Source: JBBRWV01 sp038248985
GTDB lineage: Bacteria > Planctomycetota > Phycisphaerae > WQYP01
NCBI GenBank assembly: GCA_038248985.1
Contig: JBBRWV010000072.1
Span: forward strand, 1 to 19,019
Reading direction: 5' to 3'
DNA length: 19,019 nt
Made by a program: the position numbers and the translations under genes. How positions within the stretch are numbered: the first letter of the stretch is position 1; each line of letters opens with the position of its first letter. This document shows positions 13,967 to 19,019 of the stretch, piece after piece. The notes below the pieces were generated by a model that saw only the letters and a list, made by a program, of their open reading frames with translations, was not told where the DNA came from and did no database searches.

Positions 13967-14171
13967 TTAGGGTTGGATACAGTCGGTGGTGATGATGGGT
14001 TGGGGGTTGCCGTAGGTGGGCGGGACGCCGGGGGGGGGAGAAGAGGGCGAGTTTGGGGTCGATTTTGAACCAGAGTTTATTTTGTGTGGGGATGAGAAGG
14101 GTGGCGAGGTCGGGGGAGGAGGTTGGTTGACTCGTTTTTGAGGTGGGGTTTCGCTTGGTGCGCGAGGCCAC
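13967..14171 (-). pseudogene. small ORF broken by a frameshift in a run of nine G
   Basis: Read on the minus strand from GTG 14171, one frame gives protein-like sequence (LATLLIPTQNKLWFKIDPKL, then ALFSPP) up to a run of nine C (plus-strand G 14030-14038). There the neighbouring frame continues sensibly as GVPPTYGNPQPIITTDCIQP to TAA at 13969-13967. One-base slippage joins them into about 67 residues. There is no ribosome site, and a palindrome at 14173-14184 abuts the 5' end. It could be a sequencing indel in a short gene, a decayed gene tail, or chance. The family is not recognised. Confidence 0.35.
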
Positions 14172-14172
14172 A

Positions 14173-14184
14173 GGATTGCAATCC
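14173..14184. repeat. palindrome GGATTGCAATCC
   Basis: A perfect 12-base palindrome in CACAGGATTGCAATCCCTGG context, beside the broken ORF. With the element at 13939-13956 it suggests a patch of small dispersed palindromes in the gap between the helicase and bactofilin genes. Confidence 0.4.
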
Positions 14185-14232
14185 CTGGGCTTGGTTGGGG
14201 GGAGGGGCGAGGGTTTGGGAGGGGGATTGGGA

Positions 14233-14751
14233 TTAGGTGCGGGCGGCGTAGTGGGGGGTGGGTTGGTGGGTGGTGGAGGCGGTGGTGGAGATGGAGCCGT
14301 CGGTTTGGAGGATGTTGACTTGGCCGTCGACGAGGGCGTGGTCGTGGGCGAGGAGGAGACGGGTGGCGATGGTGCCGGCGACTTTTCCGGTGGAGGTGAT
14401 TTCGACGCGGCGGGTGCCGATGACGGTGCCCATGACGCGGCCGGCGATGACGACTTCGGAGCCTTGGAGGAGGCCGGAGAAGCGGGCGGAGGGTTCGACG
14501 AGGATTGTGCCGCAGGTGGTGACGCGGGAGAGTGCGCTGTCGCCGCGGATGACGATGTCTTCGAGGCGGAGGTGTTTGTGGCAATCGGTGCAGCGGGTGT
14601 TGATGGCGCGGGAGGGGACGCGGAGGGTTTGTCCGCAGAAGGGGCAGTCGAGTTCGTGGGTGGCGGGAGTTGGGCGGGCTTGGGGGCGAGGTGTGGCCTG
14701 GGGCCAACTCATGAGGGGGAGACGCATGTGCTGTTTTCCGAATAGGGGCAT
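14233..14751 (-). CDS. bactofilin-like polymer-forming protein with N-terminal zinc ribbon
   Basis: 172 residues. Start ATG at 14751, chosen because CGAGG lies eight bases upstream; the frame is open further but without a better site. Bactofilins are beta-helical cytoskeletal polymers used in stalk formation, cell shape and peptidoglycan placement. Seen: a Pro-rich start, then paired Cys motifs CPFCG (36-40) and CTDC (54-57) forming a probable zinc ribbon, then the short repeated beta-strand pattern of the bactofilin core from about residue 64 to 150 (IVIRGDSAL, GTILVEPSARFSG, EVVIAGRVMGTV, VEITSTGKVAGTI, ALVDGQV), and a Thr/Ser/Pro tail. The core is shorter than usual. A zinc ribbon joined to this fold is seen in planctomycete-type proteins but is not the textbook form. 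The opposite-strand gene at 14988 is divergent. Confidence 0.8.
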   Translation of the reverse strand: MPLFGKQHMRLPLMSWPQATPRPQARPTPATHELDCPFCGQTLRVPSRAINTRCTDCHKHLRLEDIVIRGDSALSRVTTCGTILVEPSARFSGLLQGSEVVIAGRVMGTVIGTRRVEITSTGKVAGTIATRLLLAHDHALVDGQVNILQTDGSISTTASTTHQPTPHYAART

Positions 14752-14974
14752 GGAGCGTACCTCGCGATATGGTGAATGCGGCCCCTTCGCGCCGGAGGTG
14801 CAGGAAAGAGGAGCTATCCAGTGCATCGGCAGCAAGGCGTTTTTTTCGTGATATTATCGCACGTGGAATTTGCGGGAGAATTGCGGGGAGAAACGACCGA
14901 GGTGGGGAGAGATGGAGGATGGAGGGAGAATTGAGCGGTATTTTGGTCGTTGATGTTTGTGGAGAGTTGCCCGA

Positions 14975-14980
14975 TATAAT
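14975..14980 (+). promoter_or_regulatory. consensus -10 box (TATAAT) for a possibly leaderless mRNA
   Basis: An exact TATAAT ends seven bases before the ATG at 14988, so transcription would begin at or next to the A of the start codon. A loose -35 (TTGATG, 14950-14955) is 19 bases upstream. The next gene lacks a good ribosome site, which fits leaderless translation. Confidence 0.5.
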
Positions 14981-14987
14981 TGAAGTG

Positions 14988-16013
14988 ATGCAGAAGGTGG
15001 TGCTCATTTTCATAATGCTTCTGGGGGTTGCGCCGGGGTTGTGCGCCGACACGATTTTGATGAAGGATGGGACGATGCGTCGGGGGACGATTGAGAGCCG
15101 GTCGGAAGAGGAATTGCGTTTGCGGATTGACCAGGGGGGGATACGGGCGACGATCAATCTGGCGATGCGGGATGTGGTGGCGATTCAGACGGAAGTGCCG
15201 CGGGTGAAGGTGGAGGTGGCGGAGACGGGGCCGGCGGTGGTGGCGGAGACGCAAGCGGGGGCGCAGGGGGCAGAGGTGGCGAGGAGGCGTGCGGTATTTT
15301 TCGAGGAGATGCTGCGGACGGCGGTGGGGAATGGGCGGGATGACCCTACGCGATTGCCGGGGCCGGTGCGGGAGTTGTGGGAGAAGGTGTTGGATGCGGA
15401 TGTATCGAACGATTTGCCGGGGTTGATGGGGGCGATGGGGCGGCTGGAGGAGTCGTCGCGGAAGGATGGGGAGTTGATTTATGCGTTGAATGCGATGACG
15501 CGGAGCCGGCGGGAGATGGAGTTTGGGCGGTGGATGGCGGAGACGCGGTGGGCGTTGATAGCGGGGAAGTATCGGAGCGGGCAGTTTGATTTGCGGGATG
15601 TGCGGGAGTTGGAGAAGAAGGGGTTGATTGGGATTTTGCGGGTGGAGACGGAGGGGGCGCTGGTGCCGTTGCGGGGGTATTTTCCGCCGGTGAAGGAGGG
15701 GAATGCGGTGGCGTTTCATCCGGGGCAGTTGGCGGGGATAACGGTGGGGAACGCACTGGAGGTGAAGGAGAAGGCGTTGTATGCGTCGGCGGTGTTGATT
15801 GGGCAGTTGAAGCTGGAGCCGCGGATGCCGAACGTGGATCGGGTGTTGCTGACGGGGCAGTTGATCAGTGTGCGGCGGATGTTGGCGCGGGCGTTGGAGC
15901 TGGAGCCACAGGCGCGGATGGCGTTGCAGCGGCAGGAGCAGGAGCGGCGTCGAGCGGAGGCGCGGGCGAAGCAGGAGGCGGAGCGGCAGCGGAATGCGTC
16001 GGGGCCGCGGTAG
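14988..16013 (+). CDS. exported protein of unknown function, planctomycete type
   Basis: 341 residues from ATG at 14988. The open frame extends upstream to 14769, but only this Met gives a signal peptide: MQKVVLIFIMLLGVAPG followed by LCA and Asp21, a signal peptidase I site. Right after cleavage comes DTILMKDGTMRRGTIESR...LRLRI and a DVVAIQTE strand, a small beta unit (SH3-like in look) often found at the start of planctomycete exported proteins. The middle (about 95-300) is mixed helix and strand with no motif I recognise. The last 40 residues (LEPQARMALQRQEQERRR...) are a charged Arg/Glu/Ala helix. Codons are G-ending, unlike the C-ending ones of mreB. There is no clear ribosome site. It is convergent with the amidase gene, 30 bases apart. 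Confidence 0.8.
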   Translation: MQKVVLIFIMLLGVAPGLCADTILMKDGTMRRGTIESRSEEELRLRIDQGGIRATINLAMRDVVAIQTEVPRVKVEVAETGPAVVAETQAGAQGAEVARRRAVFFEEMLRTAVGNGRDDPTRLPGPVRELWEKVLDADVSNDLPGLMGAMGRLEESSRKDGELIYALNAMTRSRREMEFGRWMAETRWALIAGKYRSGQFDLRDVRELEKKGLIGILRVETEGALVPLRGYFPPVKEGNAVAFHPGQLAGITVGNALEVKEKALYASAVLIGQLKLEPRMPNVDRVLLTGQLISVRRMLARALELEPQARMALQRQEQERRRAEARAKQEAERQRNASGPR

Positions 16014-16043
16014 GGGAGTGGTGAGGGGGGAAGGGCGGGGGAT

Positions 16044-16835
16044 TCAGATGAGGTTGGCTTTGCGGATTTGTTTCATGAAGGGCTGCATGTTGTCGCCGGG
16101 GCATTCGGTGGAGACGATTTCCTGGTGGGTTTTCACGCGGGCGATGGGGAGGCTGTATTGTTTGCGGAGGAGGAGGCCGAAGGATTTGACTTTGTCTTGC
16201 TGGGCGGCGGACATTTTTTGGATTTCGAAATTTCCGAGGACGACGACGCCGATGTTGTTTTTGTTGTTGTAGCGGACGTGTTGTCCTTGATAGCGGAGGG
16301 AGCGGAGTTGCCAGACACGGCCGGCGCGGTCGATGGCGAAGTGGTAGCCGATGTCGTTGAATTTTTGGTCGCGGTGATATTGGCGGACGTATTCGAGATG
16401 CTGGGCGGTTTCGCCGAAGTTGGTGGTGTTGAAAGGTTTGGGGTCGCCGGAGTGGTGGAAGGTGATGAGGCGGACGCCGTCCATGGGTTCGACTTTGGCG
16501 GTGTTGGGTCCGCCCTTGGACCACATGGAGCGGGGGAGGATGCCGTAGGTGTTTTTGGGTTCGACGGCGACGGGAGGGGCGGGGAGGGGGCCGTTGGGAG
16601 TGGGAGGGGCCATGGAGGGATCTTGGAGGAGGGAGGGGCCGGACTTGGCGGTATCGAAGGGGTCGGGGAGGTTGCGGTTGTTGGCGGAGTTGCCGGTTTG
16701 ATCACAGGAGGCGAGGAGGGCGGTGAGACCGGTGGCACCGAGGAGGGAGAGGAGGGAGCGGCGGGAGAGGGAGGAGGAGGGGGTGAAAGGGGCAATGTTT
16801 GCCGCGTCGCGATTTTCGTGATTGAGTGGATGCAC
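16044..16835 (-). CDS. N-acetylmuramoyl-L-alanine amidase (Amidase_2/PGRP fold) lipoprotein
   Basis: 263 residues. Start GTG at 16835, nine bases after GAGG. Cleaves the amide bond between muramic acid and the stem peptide of peptidoglycan. The N-terminus has SRRSLLSLLGATGLTALLASC: an Arg-Arg pair (25-26), hydrophobic core, and a lipobox with Cys44, so it is an exported lipoprotein, perhaps through Tat. A Pro-rich spacer runs to about residue 95. The catalytic domain shows FHHSG (His127 as a zinc ligand), DIGYHFAIDRAGRVWQLR (161-178), NIGVVVLGNFE (194-204), and THQEIVSTECPGD with His237 and Cys245 as the other zinc ligands: the classic His-His-Cys set. This gene, with mreB/mreC, shows that peptidoglycan remodelling is part of the cell's envelope biology. 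Confidence 0.93.
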   Translation of the reverse strand: MHPLNHENRDAANIAPFTPSSSLSRRSLLSLLGATGLTALLASCDQTGNSANNRNLPDPFDTAKSGPSLLQDPSMAPPTPNGPLPAPPVAVEPKNTYGILPRSMWSKGGPNTAKVEPMDGVRLITFHHSGDPKPFNTTNFGETAQHLEYVRQYHRDQKFNDIGYHFAIDRAGRVWQLRSLRYQGQHVRYNNKNNIGVVVLGNFEIQKMSAAQQDKVKSFGLLLRKQYSLPIARVKTHQEIVSTECPGDNMQPFMKQIRKANLI

Positions 16836-16880
16836 TTTGTATAACCTCGCGAGATTTATGGTGAATGAAAAGGTATCGGC

Positions 16881-16908
16881 AATATAGCGGATGGCACTGG
16901 AAAACAAA
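16881..16908 (-). promoter_or_regulatory. candidate promoter of the amidase gene
   Basis: Minus strand: TATATT (16886-16881) with TTTGTT (16908-16903) 16 bases upstream. Transcription would start near 16874, leaving a leader of about 40 bases before GTG 16835. The -10 is good, the -35 weak. Confidence 0.35.
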
Positions 16909-17068
16909 GTGTAAAAAGAGTGGGAGAAGCGGGGTTGGGCGACGATGGAGGAGTGCGGGAACAATCCCGACTGGCTTGTCTGTATTGTCAAAAGCATGTA
17001 TGGTTTGGATGTTTCAGGCGCGCGCGAGCGTGCCGCAGTTTTTTTGGTTCATAGAAAAGAGTTTTCGC

Positions 17069-18052
17069 ATGAAGAGTCCGATTCGCGTTGCGGTGACAGG
17101 TCCTGCCGGTCAAATTGGTTATGCGTTGCTGTTTCGCATCGCGTCGGGGCAGATGTTTGGCCCGGATCAGCCGGTGATTTTGCAGCTTCTGGAAGTGCCG
17201 ATGGAGAAGGCGATGAAGGCGTTGGAGGGGGTGGTGATGGAGTTGGAAGATTGTGCGTTTCCGTTGTTGCAGGGGATGATATTGACGAGTGACCCGGTGG
17301 TGGGTTTCAAGGATGCGAATTGGTCGCTGCTGGTGGGCGCCAAGCCGCGTGGACCGGGGATGGAGCGGGCGGACCTGTTGAAGGACAACGGCAAGATTTT
17401 CACGGAGCAGGGGAAAGTGATCGACAAGGTGGCGGCGGATGACGCGCGGGTGGCGGTGGTGGGCAACCCGGCGAATACGAATGCGATGATCGCGGCGAGC
17501 GTGGCGCGGCGGCTTCCGCCGGAGCGTTTCACGGCGATGGTGCGATTGGATGAGAATCGCGCGAAGACGCAGTTGGCGAAGAAGGCGGGGGTGCCGCTGA
17601 CGGCGATGAGCGACGTGTATATATTTGGGAATCACAGCCCCTCGATGTTCCCGGCGTTTCATTTGGCGAAGATCGCGGGTCGGCCGGTGCCGGAAGTGAT
17701 CAAACATGCCGAGTGGCTGCGTGGGGAGTTTTGCGATGTCGTGGGCAAGCGTGGGGCGGCGATCATTGCGGCGCGGGGGGCGAGTTCGGCGGCGTCGGCG
17801 GCGAATGCTTTGGTGGACCATGTGCGTGATTTGACGACACCGGGCAAGGTGCATTCGGTGGCGGTCAAGAGCAACGGGGAATATGGATTTGATCCGGCGG
17901 TGTGGGCGGGGTTGCCGGTGAAGACGACGACGTCGGGCAGCTACGAAGTTATTCGTGGTCTGGCGTTGGATGAGTTTGCGGTCAAGAAGATCGCGGCGAC
18001 GAACAAGGAACTGGTGGAGGAACGCGAGACGGTGAAGGGATTGCTGGGGTAA
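17069..18052 (+). CDS. mdh: malate dehydrogenase (NAD-dependent, dimeric type)
   Basis: 327 residues from ATG at 17069 (AAAAGAG about seven bases upstream); the frame is open to 16865, but that extension has no family match and no ribosome site. Interconverts malate and oxaloacetate in the TCA cycle. Seen: nucleotide loop GPAGQIGY at 11-18, LLEVP with the acidic Glu42 at the end of strand 2 (NAD preference), AKPRGPGMERADLL at 91-104 with substrate Arg94 and Arg100, VGNPANTNA at 131-139, RLDENRAK at 159-166 (Asp161, Arg164), and IFGNHSPSM with catalytic His189. The length and GPAGQIGY loop place it with the cytosolic/plant-like dimeric MDH class rather than the LDH-like class. G-ending codons dominate. 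A strong terminator follows 30 bases after the stop. Confidence 0.97.
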   Translation: MKSPIRVAVTGPAGQIGYALLFRIASGQMFGPDQPVILQLLEVPMEKAMKALEGVVMELEDCAFPLLQGMILTSDPVVGFKDANWSLLVGAKPRGPGMERADLLKDNGKIFTEQGKVIDKVAADDARVAVVGNPANTNAMIAASVARRLPPERFTAMVRLDENRAKTQLAKKAGVPLTAMSDVYIFGNHSPSMFPAFHLAKIAGRPVPEVIKHAEWLRGEFCDVVGKRGAAIIAARGASSAASAANALVDHVRDLTTPGKVHSVAVKSNGEYGFDPAVWAGLPVKTTTSGSYEVIRGLALDEFAVKKIAATNKELVEERETVKGLLG

Positions 18053-18082
18053 GAGCCGCAGCTTAAGTAGTGCCAAAAAAAC

Positions 18083-18120
18083 AAGAGAGCTCTCAACGTG
18101 CGTTGAGGGCTCTCTTTTTT
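18083..18120 (+). terminator. strong rho-independent terminator of mdh
   Basis: AGAGAGCTCTCAACG (18084-18098), loop TG, CGTTGAGGGCTCTCT (18101-18115): a 15-bp stem with one G-T pair, then TTTTTT to 18120. The preceding A-run (18075-18081) is short, so it mainly works on the plus strand. Confidence 0.93.
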
Positions 18121-18237
18121 GGGTGGAGATTCATGGTGGGATTGGGGGCAAATTTGCGGATGGGCCTGAGCGAACGGCGAAGAGAAAAAGGGAGATTCAT
18201 CTCCCTATTCAGAGAGGTGCGGGAGGGAGCGATAAAG

Positions 18238-18263
18238 CCCCCGCATCGTTCCGGATGCGGGGG
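18238..18263 (-). terminator. hairpin terminator downstream of the PEP-CTERM gene
   Basis: CCCCCGCATC (18238-18247), loop GTTCCG, GATGCGGGGG (18254-18263): a perfect 10-bp GC-rich stem, 33 bases beyond the stop of the minus-strand gene. The T-run on that strand is weak (GCTTTATCG). A smaller hairpin, GGGAGAT/ATCTCCC, lies at 18190-18205. Confidence 0.7.
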
Positions 18264-18296
18264 TTGATTTGGTTCACGCAGTTGTGAGGGTGCAGC

Positions 18297-19019
18297 TTAT
18301 TTGCGACGGCGACCGAGGAGGGCGAGGCCGCCGAGGGCGAGGAGACCGAGGGAGGCGGGTTCGGGGATGGCGTTGAGATCATTGACGGAGCCGTTGAGGG
18401 TGAGGTTGTCGAGGTAGTCGTTGCGGTCGGCGGTGGGAGGACCGCCAGTCGACAGGCCGCCCTTGATCCAGATGCGGAAGTAGACCGAGCCAGTGAGGGC
18501 TTCATCGCCAGCGAGATTGTCGGTATTCGTGTAGCGATTCCAACTGTATTTGGTAGTGGCTGGGAGAGAAACACCGAGGGTATTGCCGGCACCGTAGCCG
18601 ATGGTGGGCGAGGCGACGAAGCCGGCCCCGCCACCGAGGAGAACGACGCCGGAGGAGAAGTCGCTGGCGGTGCTGTATTCGACTTTGATGGCGTTTCCGC
18701 CAGTGCGGCGGAAGCCGATGTCGAAGGAGAGGCTGTCAAAGTTGAAGGCGTAACCGGTGTTGGCGGTGACGCTGAAGGCGTAATAGTTTTGGAAGGTGTC
18801 GCCGACGCCTGAGGGGAAGTTGCGGCCGAGGACAACGCCTGCGGGGCCTGTGGTGCCGGTGACGTTATTGAGGGGGGCACCGCCAGCATAGGTGCTGCCA
18901 TCGGATTCGATGCCGGTGACGGTAGAGAATTGCAGGAGAGGACTGGTGCCGGTCACGACACCGCCCAAGTTGGCGGCGGTGACATTGGCCGCGAGGGTGG
19001 TGGGGGTGAGGTCGGTGGC
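18297..19019 (-). CDS. PEP-CTERM exported protein, N-terminus outside the window
   Basis: The frame is open from the right edge of the window to TAA at 18299-18297, giving 240 C-terminal residues; the true start lies beyond 19019. The end is a textbook PEP-CTERM sorting signal: IPEPASLGLLALGGLALLG followed by RRRK, that is a Pro-Glu-Pro motif, a hydrophobic helix and a basic tail. This tail directs the protein to the envelope, where an exosortase cleaves it. The rest is Gly/Ser/Thr/Asn-rich and beta-rich (FDSLSFDIGFRRTGGN, YFRIWIKGG, DYLDNLTLNG), like the jelly-roll-type exported proteins of planctomycetes and Verrucomicrobiota. No catalytic motif is visible. Exosortase is not in the window. 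Confidence 0.9.
   Translation of the reverse strand, partial: ATDLTPTTLAANVTAANLGGVVTGTSPLLQFSTVTGIESDGSTYAGGAPLNNVTGTTGPAGVVLGRNFPSGVGDTFQNYYAFSVTANTGYAFNFDSLSFDIGFRRTGGNAIKVEYSTASDFSSGVVLLGGGAGFVASPTIGYGAGNTLGVSLPATTKYSWNRYTNTDNLAGDEALTGSVYFRIWIKGGLSTGGPPTADRNDYLDNLTLNGSVNDLNAIPEPASLGLLALGGLALLGRRRK

Noticed and set aside
13967..15157. 396-codon open frame on the minus strand
   Set aside because: Mostly Arg/Pro/His low-complexity sequence that crosses the bactofilin gene in another frame; only its last 20 or so residues look protein-like, and these are reported with the broken ORF.
16068..16844. 258-codon open frame on the plus strand opposite the amidase
   Set aside because: Gly/Glu/Val-rich shadow without signal, motif or ribosome site.
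16988..18076. 362-codon open frame on the minus strand opposite mdh
   Set aside because: Arg/His-rich shadow of a G-ending-codon gene; mdh is unambiguous on the plus strand.
1..19019. CRISPR array, insertion sequence or prophage
   Set aside because: No regularly spaced repeats, transposase, integrase or phage structural gene was found; the tRNA has no flanking attachment-type duplication visible.

Overview
The window looks like a chromosomal segment from a bacterium of the PVC group, most likely a planctomycete of the Phycisphaerae type, with Verrucomicrobiota as the alternative. The reasons are mixed: an MreB/MreC cluster, a futalosine-pathway menaquinone gene (mqnE), a bactofilin-like protein, a PEP-CTERM exported protein, and a GH29 fucosidase beside planctomycete-style sugar isomerase and SMP-30 genes. 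No rRNA or ribosomal protein gene is present to fix the taxonomy, so this is inference.

Layout. (1) 184-3409, plus strand: a cell-shape cluster made of a membrane-anchored coiled-coil protein with an MreC-like C-terminal domain, a 47-residue membrane protein, a hairpin-rich leader, mreB, and mreC. The mreC reading frame is split by an apparent one-base frameshift just after its membrane anchor, and no mreD follows. (2) 3410-5719: about 340 bases without a gene, a strong minus-strand terminator, a previously unmarked 33-residue minus-strand ORF, a 3-methyladenine DNA glycosylase, and a lipoprotein with a sialidase-type Asp-box. The glycosylase and lipoprotein genes overlap by a GTGA junction. 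(3) 5814-9385: tRNA-Arg(UCG) on the minus strand, a plus-strand GH29 alpha-L-fucosidase, a bidirectional terminator, then a sugar phosphate isomerase/epimerase-like TIM barrel and an SMP-30/gluconolactonase on the minus strand. Together these suggest a small deoxysugar (fucose-like) degradation locus. (4) 9486-10754, minus: mqnE, with an inverted repeat overlapping its likely promoter and a tandem repeat in its leader. (5) 10755-11410: a 656-base gap with several palindromes and an AT-rich patch. (6) 11411-13768, minus: a large NERD nuclease - SF1 helicase - zinc-ribbon fusion. (7) 13939-14751: palindromic repeat elements, a frameshifted small ORF, and a bactofilin with an N-terminal zinc ribbon. 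(8) 14988-16835: an exported protein, possibly made from a leaderless mRNA, convergent with an RR-motif lipoprotein amidase. (9) 17069-18263: malate dehydrogenase with a strong terminator. (10) 18297-19019, minus: the C-terminal part of a PEP-CTERM protein that runs off the window.

A window-wide feature is a strand-composition switch. The left part (to about 3.4 kb) is C-rich on the plus strand, and the part right of about 9.5 kb is strongly G-rich on the plus strand. This holds whichever way the genes point, and shows even in synonymous codon positions (mreB uses C-ending codons, mdh uses G-ending codons, the minus-strand helicase uses C-ending codons). It is the pattern expected across a replication origin.

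I did not see a CRISPR array, a transposase or an obviously new multi-gene system. The best candidates for something undescribed are the MreC-like coiled-coil protein plus micro membrane protein in front of mreB, the 33-residue ORF, the NERD-helicase fusion, and the composition switch.
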